A program made the translations under genes and the position numbers. This document shows positions 43,114 to 64,000 of a stretch of DNA of 64,000 bases, one piece after another (within the stretch, counting starts at the first letter, position 1; each line of letters opens with the position of its first letter). The notes below the pieces were generated by a model. The model worked only from the letters and a program-made list of their open reading frames with translations, made no database searches and was not told the DNA's origin. The stretch covers positions 26,127 to 90,126 of the forward strand of contig WNNJ02002291.1 in the NCBI GenBank assembly GCA_012934845.2, read 5' to 3'. This stretch comes from Pomphorhynchus laevis. Its lineage: Eukaryota > Acanthocephala > Palaeacanthocephala > Echinorhynchida > Pomphorhynchidae.

Positions 43114-46100
43114 ATGGGTCGTGTTATTCGAGCCCAAAGAAGGGGTGCTAGTGATATTTTCCGTGCACATACATTTCATCGCAGAGGCGCAGCGAAGTTG
43201 CGAACAATCGATTATGCCGAACGTAATGGTTTTATCAAAGGAGTTGTAAAGGAAATCGTTCACGATCCAGGAAGAGGAGCTCCACTCGCCGTTGTACAAT
43301 TTAGATGTCCGTTTAGATATAAGCGCGTTAAAGAACTTATTGTAGCAACAGAAGGGATGTTTACAGGCCAATACATTGCATGTGGAAAGAAAGGTTGCTA
43401 TTACATGTTTGTATTAAAATGATCTTTATATTATGGCGTTTTGCAGCACAACTTACGATCGGGAACGTACTTCCTATAGGATCAATGCCTGAAGGAACAA
43501 TCGTATGCCAGCTTGAAGAAAAACCTGGTGATCGTGGCAAGCTTGCGAAAACTTCAGGTTCGTTGATATTGTTTTTTAACTTTAAGTCATTAAATTAATT
43601 AATACTAATTATTAATTATGAAAAAAATTAATATTTTTTAAAAGTAAATGATTTTTTTATATTCTTTTTTGCATGTGAACAAATGTTTTTTAAAAATACA
43701 TTTTTATGTATCAATTTAAAACTTTAAATTTTAAATATAAATTTTAAATTTAAATTTTAATAATATTTTTGTATTTGCTTTTAATGCACATATAGCTTTG
43801 CTTCCATTACATTTATAATAATTTTATAAAATAATAAATTTTCTTGATGTATTGAAAAGTTACTTGCCCGGAAAAATCGAATAGTATTTTTCGAGAAATG
43901 CTGTTTCCGCATATGGAAATCGATGTAAGTAATTTTCTTTTTGTATAATGTAATAAAGGCAAGTGATTAAATAAATTTTATGATAACTAAACGTAATAAA
44001 ATTCAGACACTGATTCTATAACCTATAAGTCCTAAAATGTTCTTTTAACAGTAAAGGTTTATTAAAGTGACTATTGTGGGGTTACATCCACTTGCAAGTT
44101 CACTAAATTACAAATTAAAAGTTTTAGTTTTTTTGAGTTTCTTGTAAATTGTCCAATTTCCGACTCGAGGAAAGTCAATTCTTGATAAAATATTTACTAA
44201 CAGTTCTTCGACTTCTCTAATATTATCCAACTATCATCATTAGAGGAATGAGACCATGGCTCTATTTTAGACCAGGCTCTCAATTTCACTCTTCAAAAAA
44301 ACATGTTATTTTTAAACATATTGTATATGATAGTCGTATACAAGTCATTTGAATAATAGCTTAAGTCATTTGAAATTCCGCGAGGAAAGCGCCGTAGACG
44401 AAAAACTCAAGGCGACGGATATCGACATTTCCGACCTTAACCGTAGAATAAAGAATCAACAGATTCTAATTAACGAGCTGTCAGAAAACTTGACTATTTC
44501 AAAAGCATCTCTTGAACGGTTTTCAGAAACAAACCTCTCATCTTGTAGCAACTATGTAGATCAGCAGTCGGTTCTTGTGAATGGGACAGATTACAATGGC
44601 AATCAAAATCAAACTAATTTCACGAAAGTCGATAATGGCTTAAATGACGTCAGGACATCAGATGAAAAAGTAACAGATTTACCAGGCGAAGACGAGGAAG
44701 AACCGTATATTCTAGTTGTGTACAAGTTGTTTAAAGGGCAGGTTTTTTAAAGTGGCTATTGTGGATATACATCATCTTGCAAATCGACAAAATTACAAAT
44801 TACAAATTTTTACAAAAAGAAATAAAAATAACAAAATACAAAATGATGAATGATATCACAATAGGTTGATGCGTGGCCTAGTGTGAAGAGTTTTATAGAG
44901 TTAGAATAATTGAATCAATTATTAATGAACAAACAAGAGCGAAGACTATTTTAAGGACGTAAAGGAGACAGCTAAGCGGATGACAGGATGTAGCTTATTC
45001 CATCCAGAGAAGAGGATCGGCAATAGAATGATAACGCCGACCATAGTTTGAGGAAAATGACGGAATATGGAAAAGAAGAGTGTCGCATGAACGAAAATTT
45101 ATGGTGGTGAGGCGGGATTTGGTAAGTGTAGAAGATGCAGATAAGAAGGCGAGTTTGAGAAAAGTTATCGATAAGATATCGATAAAGTTATTGATATTTT
45201 TCATTTAACAAATAAAAATTGAAAACAAACAAAAGCAAAAGTATGAAGTATAATAGGTTGATGCGTAAGAGAGTGTGGAGATTTTTAAAGGTCAAATCAG
45301 CTAACTGATTCTACGTATTTTAAATTATTTATATTTGACGATCCATTAATTATCTATTATTTTAATGATAAATAAAATTCAAATAATTGATAAATAATTA
45401 TAAATAAAAAATAATAGTTATAAGATTTTATTAGTTTATGCTGTTTTTATATACATGCTTTAAAAAATGTTTTCTTTATTATTACAATTTTTTAACACAC
45501 AGCGTCCTGTTCAAGCGAACAATAAAAACAAAAAATACCACTATTTATACCAGAGACTACGAAATAAAATTCAAATAATTATAAATAGTTATTAATAAAA
45601 ATTTATTGTTGTATAAGTTTTTATAATTTTTTTTGAAATAAAAAGTTTAAATAAAAAGTTAAAATTTAAAATAACAGTCGATTGTTAAGAATTGACTAAT
45701 TAATAACAGATAATGTATCAAAATAAATGTTCGCTCAATGATCACTGAAATAGATACAGAGAGTAAAGAAGGGATAACTCATAATATTTCAGACTTGGAT
45801 TGTTTAGATACAAACTAAGCAATGAAATATGCTTGTAGCTGGAGAGAAGACAATTTGTAGAAGAGGCGGAGAGGTCATCGATAAGAGTAGCAGGAGAATT
45901 AGAGTAAAGGTGAATATCATCACCTTATTGCATGATGCAGAAATTATGATCACATGTAATGTCGAAGAGATCGTCAAGCAGTGAGAAACGAATTGGTTCG
46001 AGCACAGATCTTTGTGGGACGTCACAGGGGAGATAGAGGAAATGGTATAGAAAAATGCATTAGAATAGACACGGAAGGATTGTTCAGAGAGATGAGAAGA

Positions 46101-47119
46101 GAACCAGGATACAGTAGCTGAAGAATGCGATAAAGGATGATGGAATGTTTAGCAATGTCAAGAAGTAAGTCGGAGAAAAAGTTGTTTCAGACCATCTCAG
46201 TAGAATTGTGAGATCTAAATACGGATTGAAAAAGAAGATAAAAATTGGAGATGAGAGAGATATGTTAACCTGTTCAAGAAGTGCAGAGAAGTTAACCTGT
46301 TCATATGTTAACACAAGACATTCAAGAAGTTTAAAGACACTTGGAAGATTAGATATAGGGCGATATCAGGAAGGACCTAAGAAATCAATGAAAACCTTCT
46401 TGATTAATAGTCTAATAATAGCAGATTTCTAAGCACTACGAATGGAAGAGTTAAGTATTGAGTTTAAAAAGGAGCAAGTTGAATGAAGTAAAGAGCAAGT
46501 TAAATATAATATATATAGATTTTATATATAATATACGACATAATATATGACATGTTATATGAATGACTTAATATATTGTCATCTATAAATAAAATTGATA
46601 ATAAAATTATAGTTTTTTAGCCATTGATTGTTTTCTTTTGTAATTAACTTTAAAAAATGTTGTTATTTTAGGTAATTATGCCACAATTATATCACATAAT
46701 ACTGATAAGAACAAAACAAAAGTAAAACTTCCATCTGGAACAAAGAAAATGCTATCGTCGAGTAATCGTGCCATGATTGGTATTGTTGCTGGTGGAGGTA
46801 GGATTGATAAGCCGTTGCTGAAAGCAGGTCGTGCATATTGGAAATACAAGTCAAAGCGAAAGAAATGGCCTAAAGTTAGAGGTGTCGCTATGAATGTAAT
46901 TATATTTTTTACTTGAAACTTATACTATATTGTTGTTAATTTATCTTTTAGCCCGTAGAGCATCCATTCGGTGGGGGTAACCATCAACATATCGGTAAGG
47001 CTTCGACTGTCGCGAGAAGCCGACCTCCAGGTAGGAAAGTTGGTCTTATCGCGGCTCGACGAACTGGACGGGTACGTGGTCCAAGACAAATGAGAAAAGA
47101 CGACGGAATCAAAGATTAA
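43114..47119 (+). CDS. RpL8: Large-subunit ribosomal protein L8 (uL2)
   Basis: uL2 binds 23S-like rRNA at the subunit interface and peptidyl-transferase centre of the cytosolic 60S subunit. Four exons join in phase: 43114-43393, 43447-43557, 46672-46895 and 46952-47119, giving 783 nt or 260 residues, the normal family size. It starts [19 protein letters not shown]. Other landmarks are [63 protein letters not shown] and the hallmark [16 protein letters not shown] with its functionally critical histidine. It ends [17 protein letters not shown]. Introns are 53, 3114 and 56 bp, all GT-AG. An AG lies 13 nt before the ATG and a stronger TTTCTAG at about 43071. Residues such as [11 protein letters not shown] and [10 protein letters not shown] differ from insects and vertebrates, so the lineage looks divergent. 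The gene is intact. Confidence 0.95.
44349..44750 (+). CDS. Orphan ORF, coiled-coil and acidic tail, unknown function
   Basis: About 133 codons without a stop, inside RpL8 intron 2. The N-terminal half ([20 protein letters not shown], then [18 protein letters not shown]) has heptad-like spacing of Leu and Ile, suggesting a coiled coil. The second half is Asn/Asp/Glu-rich (GEDEEEPYI) and ends YKLFKGQVF. There is no strong ATG; the first codon of the open frame is TTG. It could be a LINE ORF1 remnant or a retro-copied exon. Related repeats on both sides favour a mobile origin. Not recognised. Confidence 0.3.
   Translation: MNNSLSHLKFREESAVDEKLKATDIDISDLNRRIKNQQILINELSENLTISKASLERFSETNLSSCSNYVDQQSVLVNGTDYNGNQNQTNFTKVDNGLNDVRTSDEKVTDLPGEDEEEPYILVVYKLFKGQVF
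44870..45180 (-). mobile_element. Degenerate L2-like LINE C-terminus
   Basis: The minus strand encodes [20 protein letters not shown] and [12 protein letters not shown], aligned with LRSCHTLLLHVPNYSNNYG of the D copies, then an FTSLK-type end. It is strongly diverged, so older than the D elements. Confidence 0.55.
45300..45750 (+). repeat. MITE-like dispersed repeat, copy M4
   Basis: CAGCTAACTGATTCTACG and TATTTTAAAT at the left, then AT-rich middle words and AATAACAGATAATGTATCAA at about 45704. The distal block is missing. Confidence 0.45.
45780..46500 (-). mobile_element. Degenerate L2-like LINE RT fragment
   Basis: The minus strand, in several frames, shows [12 protein letters not shown] (cf. 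FQSAFRSNHSTE), [20 protein letters not shown] (cf. VPQGSVLGPLLFSLLLGDLS) and [14 protein letters not shown] (cf. NVMQYADDILIYA). The catalytic box is mutated. It is an old relic. Confidence 0.6.
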
Positions 47120-47680
47120 ACTTATTGCAATTATCTATAAATGTATTTGCGTTTGAATCTTTTTTAGCATCTAATATTCGGCGCACTAAAACAAATCGTA
47201 GCTTGGAATTTAAGAGAATTTAATTTATAGTACCAAGTTTGGTATCACCTGAAAATTTTCATCTAGTGTTCGTTTTATTTAGTAATAGTTCAAATGCGAT
47301 CGTTTTTAATCAAAACGATCGCATTTGACAGTAAAATAAAATTGCTACAAATCAACTTAATCGCAAATTAAAATTCGAAAGTTTAAAATTTAAGATATGA
47401 GAAAAGATAAAACACTTTAAAACGAGATACGATTTTAGATTTAAAATTGTATCGTATTTTAGATGTATCAATAAATTTGATTTTTTAATATAATAATATT
47501 AAATTTGACGTGCTACAGTTCATTTTCGATTAAAGATTTATAATTATGATGAATTTCAACACCGGCCACTTTTACTTAAGTGAACTGTAACTTAAGAAAA
47601 GTTATATTACTTATATAACTTAAGTGTAATTAATATCATTTTTCTTAAAGCATCATTTCATTTGCTATTTTGTATTTGAT
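47120..47680. other. RpL8 3' flank
   Basis: AT-rich. A perfect 16-bp-arm hairpin (aaatgcgatcgttttt and its complement) sits at about 47293-47328, and aataaa-type signals are frequent, so the polyadenylation site cannot be chosen. 47510-47580 looks like a diverged edge of the satellite (caacaccgg word). Confidence 0.5.
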
Positions 47681-49410
47681 TACTTTAATAACTTTCACAT
47701 AAATTTATTTAAAGCGTGTTCAAAATTACCTTTTATTCATGATGATACGGAATATTTGATATCTTGATATTTCAATTAGCTCTATCTGAAGGACTTAAAA
47801 GAATTTAAGTTTTAAAATATCATTTTTATAAAAACTTCAAATTTATTGTGTTATCCGTTGTTTACTATTTTAAAGTTCATTTTCACTAACACACATTCAA
47901 TGATGATGCAGTTCAACACCGGTCATATTTCAATGTTGACAACAAGGCACTGAGAACATTTGATTACTTTTATTAAAAATTTGAACTTAAATTTATGTAA
48001 TGCGTGTTCAAAATTCCCTTTAATTCATGACGATACGGAATATTTGATATCTTGATATTTCAATTAGCTCTATCTGAAGGACTTAAAGAAATTAAACTTT
48101 TAAAATATCATTTTTATAAAAACTTCAAATTTATTGTGTTATCCGTTGTTTACTATTTTAAAGTTCATTTTCACTAACACACATTCAATGATGATGCAGT
48201 TCAACACCGGTCATATTTCAATGTTGACAACAAGGCACTGAGAACATTTGATTACTTTTATTAAAAATTTGAACTTAAATTTATGTAATGCGTGTTCAAA
48301 ATTCCCTTTAATTCATGATGATACCGAATATTTGATATCTTGATATTTCAATTAGCTCTATCTGAAGGACTTAAAGGAATTTAAGTTTTAAAATATCATT
48401 TTTATAAAAACTTCAAATTTATTGTGTTATCCGTTATTTACTATTTTAAAGTTCATTTTCACTAACACACATTCAATGATGATGCAGTTCAACACCGGTC
48501 ATATTTCAATGTTGACAACAAGACACTGAGAACATTTGATTACTTTTATTAAAAACTTGAACTTAAATTTATGTAATGCGTGTTCAAAATTCCCTTTAAT
48601 TCATGACGATACGGAATATTTGATATCTTGATATTTCAATTAGCTCTATCTGAAGGACTTAAAAGAATTTAAGTTTTAAAATATCATTTTTATAAAAACT
48701 TCAAATTTATTGTGTTATCCGTTGTTTACTATTTTAAAGTTCATTTTCACTAACACACATTCAATGATGATGCAGTTCAACACCGGTCATATTTCAATGT
48801 TGACAACAAGGCACTGAGAACATTTGATTACTTTTATTAAAAACTTGAACTTAAATTTATGTAATGCGTGTTCAAAATTCCCTTTAATTCATGACGATAC
48901 GGAATATTTGATATCTTGATATTTCAATTAGCTCTATCTGAAGGACTTAAAGAAATTAAACTTTTAAAATATCATTTTTATAAAAACTTCAAATTTATTG
49001 TGTTATCCGTTGTTTACTATTTTAAAGTTCATTTTCACTAACACACATTCAATGATGATGCAGTTCAACACCGGTCATATTTCAATGTTGACAACAAGGC
49101 ACTGAGAACATTTGATTACTTTTATTAAAAATTTGAACTTAAATTTATGTAATGCGTGTTCAAAATTCCCTTTAATTCATGACGATACGGAATATTTGAT
49201 ATCTTGATATTTCAATTAGCTCTATCTGAAGGACTTAAAGAAATTAAACTTTTAAAATATCATTTTTATAAAAACTTCAAATTTATTGTGTTATCCGTTA
49301 TTTACTATTTTAAAGTTCATTTTCACTAACACACATTCAATGATGATGCAGTTCAACACCGGTCATATTTCAATGTTGACAACAAGGCACTGAGAACATT
49401 GATAACATGA
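47680..49410. repeat. Satellite array: six copies of a 288-bp unit
   Basis: The word gcgtgttcaaaatt begins at 47714, 48002, 48290, 48578, 48866 and 49154, exactly 288 bp apart each time. Each unit carries GAATATTTGATATCTTGATA, TTATTGTGTTATCCGTT, TTCAACACCGGTCAT and GACAACAAGGCACTGAG. Units alternate between a variant AAGAATTTAAGTTTT and a variant AAGAAATTAAACTTTT. No coding frame spans units. It separates the convergent RpL8 and ankyrin genes. Confidence 0.95.
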
Positions 49411-49488
49411 AACACAACAACAGCGTCTTCAGTTTACTTCTTGAATCGAATCAACTAGAGAAAAAAAATAAAAATATACGGCGTTCAA

Positions 49489-61221
<11,733 letters not shown>

Positions 61222-61225
61222 ATCT

Positions 61226-62677
61226 AAATATTTAAAATAATATTGTACTGTTACCTGTCAGATAATAATTATTATAATTTTATACACTAAAATTTTATTT
61301 GATTCTGGTGGATTATTACACATATTGTTGGAATTATTATAGACTCGAGGAGAAAATATGCTTTATTTTGTTAACAAGCTTTTAATCGTTTAGATCCTTT
61401 TCAAGTCGAAAGCTTGTTAACCAAATAAAGCATATTTTTTCCTTGAGTCTGTAGTAATTCCAGTAATATACATAATAAATAATTTTATAGGATCAGATTA
61501 AATGCTCAGTGATTACCATGTCATACGAGAACAGTTCATAAATAAGGATTTATTTTTACTTGCTTAAACAGTTTAAAATTATTCAGTGCAAACTTTCTGT
61601 TAATCCTACTTGTTCCAAAGTCAACCAGCTACTTTGTAAATTACAATTCAATTAAAGTATTTTTAATCTTCTGAAAACACGAGATTATAAATAAAACTGA
61701 AAACATGTTAACTATCCTTGTTTCACACTTTATGATCTATTTTGAGATCGTTAAAAAGTAACCTTTGACGATATCCTTCTTTCCAAAATTTCAGCCAAAT
61801 TAAATTTCAATCGAAATATTTTATTACAACATTATGTAAAAGAATTTATTATCAAGATGCAATTATTATAATTTCGATTATTAAGATGATTTTGATGAAA
61901 TTATTTTTATCAATAGAACATTAATTTATTTTATATTTCTCTAGCTGATGTTACAATCATTAGAAATACAATTTGTTTATTTACTCGTGCAACAGCTGAT
62001 CAACAAAATCAGCACATCAAGTTAAACCATTACATCCGATGCTAACATCTGTAAAAGGAATTGCTGGTGTCTTTACAGTTATCACAAAAGCAGTCGAAAC
62101 GCACCCTAACCACTTCATCCGACTGACGATGACTGCTGGGTGGTTAGGAGCGTCTTGGAGTGATACATTAGACTGATTGAGCTGATGATCGAAGTCCAGT
62201 TATTTAGCAGCAAAAATTGTTTAAAAATCAATCGTAGCCAGTTTTGGCTCCTGGATCACAGTTTCAAGTGATTTTTCGCAATAACAATATATATTTATAT
62301 AAATAAATTATTATTTATATATAGAAAGTATCGATGGATTATTTTAACCAGACCATTTGATCCTTGTTTCTTTCAGATTCATAAATATTTTAAAATAAGT
62401 AGGTATATTATTTTATCTCTCAAATTTTTTTAAAAACATTTGAGAGATAAAATAACATACAATTACCTTAAAAATGGTTTTGCTTAGAAACCGAAATATT
62501 GGTTTTAAGAACAATGTTTTGTCAGTGGATGCCTTTTCTTTTTTCAACAATGGGATATGATATTATAAATGTGTTTGTACATATCATTTACCTTTACTGT
62601 TTTGTTCTCTATTTTCTTTATTTGTTTTTTAAATTCCGTCTTTAGTTCGTGTTTTGCGTATATTTTATCGTATTAAG
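61226..62677. other. Intergenic or 5'-intron region with two palindromes
   Basis: 61329-61460 is an inverted repeat of about 50-bp arms (actcgaggagaaaatatgct.. with its complement) around AATCGTTTAGATCC. 62408-62452 is a hairpin with about 20-bp arms (attttatctctcaaat and complement). No exon could be placed with confidence. Confidence 0.5.
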
Positions 62678-62845
62678 GGTACGCTGACGCTGATGGTCTT
62701 ACTGCCTTGAGCATTTCAGCCGGCAAAAAGCACAAACAATTCACAGAAATGCTAGCAGGTACTACTTTGCAAACATGTAAACGTTGCTTAACCAAATTTT
62801 AATTTTAAAGGATCTTCTATTGTTAACTATGTTAGTAGAATATGA
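62678..62845 (+). CDS. Two 3'-terminal exons of a possible second ankyrin-like gene
   Basis: Exon 62678-62758 follows TTAAG and precedes GTACTA. It encodes DADGLTALSISAGKKH and KQFTEMLA, a good ankyrin consensus (DG-x-TAL-x-x-x-A-x-x-x-H). A 52-bp GT-AG interval leads to 62811, after TTTTAAAG, where GSSIVNYVSRI and a stop (62843-62845) follow in phase. The intron size matches the small introns of the certain genes. No upstream exon was found, so this could also be a decayed exon of a transposed or duplicated ankyrin gene. It is on the opposite strand from the main ankyrin gene. Confidence 0.4.
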
Positions 62846-63395
62846 AATGTTATGATTGTTTCAATAATACGAATGTATGGATTGGTTTCCATACTTATAT
62901 ATTATTTACATACATATATAGTTTTATGTAATAAAACTATATGAAATTAAATTTTTCTGATTTAAAGCAATTTAAAAAATGTAGTGTCGATAATTATTTT
63001 GTGAGATGACAAATATTTTTTCTTATTAAACATTTTTACGAACTTGTCTCATAAAAATTCCATCTCTACTTATTAAAATAATCACAATTTCCATGTACTT
63101 TTATTTATTAGAGTAAATGCATTTTGATGATTTATTAGTTATTACTAATATTGATGTATATTGTTTTAGTTTCAGTTATTTTTGAGTTCGTTTTATGAAA
63201 TTCGAATGTTCCTCAATAAATTACTTACTGATACTACGCCATATTATACATTTATCAGTTCAAAATTTTAAATTTGAAGATATTTAAGTTACAGTAACGC
63301 AAACGATTAACACAGTGATAATTAAGTTACAATTATGTGATACTATTTTGTTCTGAGTAACAAAACGTCTATGGCGTTGTGCTTTCGTGATCCAA
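62846..63395. other. No gene seen
   Basis: AT-rich sequence between the plus-strand ankyrin-like exons and the terminal RTE fragment. Confidence 0.4.
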
Positions 63396-63960
63396 AATTA
63401 CAAATTAAAATATATCAATATCAATAACAATTTCTTCTCAATAAAAAATAAAAGTACAAAATTTTTCTTGTTATCACTTGTCCGGATGTCGCGTTGTCGA
63501 GGCAGTGTACGAACCAAACTACTCCAAACATCGCGATCCTGGGCGACAGGCCAGAGTTCTCTTCCAGATAGCCTAAGACGTTCTTTGACCAGTTTCGAGA
63601 TTTGATCTTTTCCTTGGTATCGAGGTCTACCTCGAGTTATCTTTCCAGAGATTACGGTCTGCAATACCCTTTGAGGAATGCGATCCCTATACATCCTCAG
63701 AACCTGTCCTAGCCACCTTAACTGACTTCGATGTAGATAAGCAACGACTTTACGCCGAGTCCACCCGGATGACTGAATTCGTTACCTTATCTCTAAGGCT
63801 AAAACCGTCACACCTTGAAGGAACATCATTTCGGTCGCCTGTATCCGAGATCTTATCCTTTAAGTCCAAAGCTCCTGACCATAGGTTAATATATGAACAA
63901 AGAGTAGCTAAAACATCACGTGAGATGATGATAATAATTTTCATTATCTGAAATTGTAAT
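63396..63960 (-). mobile_element. RTE-clade (Rex3-like) LINE C-terminal fragment
   Basis: The minus strand from 63944 gives LWSGALDLKDKI, then GFSLRDKVTNSVIR and, after a frame change near 63755, VVAYLHRSQLRWLGQVLRMY. Next come RDRIPQRVLQTVISGK, TRGRPRYQGKDQISKLVKE and RELWPVAQDRDVWSSLVRTL. SLRDKV-x-x-SVIR, RSQLRWLG-x-VLRM and RGRPR are hallmarks of the RTE C-terminus, in Rex3-like wording. It is a second RTE lineage, distinct from 18437-19807. Confidence 0.75.
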
Positions 63961-64000
63961 TATCACCTGATATGATAAATTCATCACCAAATGTTATGAT

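Larger units (their letters stand above)
43558..46671 (+). other. RpL8 intron 2 (3114 bp, LINE-filled)
   Basis: Bounded by CAG|GTTCGT and TTTTAG|GT. It holds an orphan ORF (44349-44750), two degenerate L2-like fragments on the opposite strand and MITE copy M4. Segments beginning TTAAAGTGACTATTGTGG (44074) and TTAAAGTGGCTATTGTGG (44749) are related repeats flanking the orphan ORF. Confidence 0.85.

Noticed and set aside
47680-49410. Regularly spaced repeats as a CRISPR-like array
   Set aside because: The whole 288-bp unit is repeated with no variable spacers, and the genome is eukaryotic; it is a satellite.
61990-62170. A minus-strand stretch with C-F-C-D-N-C and F-Y-R-C that resembles a ZZ finger, as a possible upstream exon of the ankyrin gene
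   Set aside because: Too short, no convincing splice sites, and the frame stops directly after; not supported as coding.

Overview
This is AT-rich animal genomic DNA, mostly built from retroelements, with three host genes I can support: HUS1 (+ strand, 3855-10928), ribosomal protein L8/uL2 (+ strand, 43114-47119) and an 11-exon ankyrin-repeat gene (- strand, 49489-61221). A pair of short + strand exons at 62678-62845 may be the 3' end of a fourth gene, also ankyrin-like. Introns are either tiny (46-73 bp) or swollen to kilobases by transposons. All three host start codons lie 0 to 13 nt after an AG acceptor-like site, which suggests 5'-UTR introns or spliced-leader trans-splicing. The organism is a metazoan invertebrate. 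The RTE element at 18437-19807 resembles nematode RTEs as I remember them, and the small introns also fit a nematode or related ecdysozoan, but this cannot be settled from the sequence.

Layout. 1-3676: LINE debris, a fragment of an unusual reverse transcriptase family (called H here) and a 483-bp-arm palindrome joined to a CR1-like LINE. 3855-10928: HUS1, whose two coding parts are separated by 6.2 kb holding H copy 2, CR1 fragments and an L2-like element. 11-12.5 kb: repeats. 12.5-26.5 kb: a dense LINE nest. It contains CR1-like copies B1 and B2, L2-like copies C1, C2 and D2, and an RTE inserted in B2 with a 16-bp target duplication. 26.9-29.4 kb: H copy 3. 30-42.3 kb: further CR1-like (G, E, F) and L2-like (D7, D3, D4, D5) copies.

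42.3-64 kb: a GIY-YIG retroelement relic, then the four-exon RpL8 gene with a 3.1-kb second intron full of LINE relics. A six-copy, 288-bp satellite follows. The ankyrin gene comes next, its large introns holding Penelope-like pieces, a MITE-like repeat family, an L2-like tail and an endonuclease relic. A Rex3-like RTE fragment closes the window.

The host genes show no joint pathway: one is a checkpoint clamp subunit, one a ribosomal protein and one a repeat scaffold. The most interesting signals are the H family (cysteine-rich N-terminus, RT with a TQGDPxAM motif, distinctive C-terminus, and the same poly-A frame change in two copies), a compensated 3'-end hairpin shared by L2-like subfamilies C and D, the 12-residue loop super-repeat of the ankyrin protein, and the many fold-back hairpins. 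I recognised no LTR retroelements, tRNA or rRNA genes, or CRISPR arrays.
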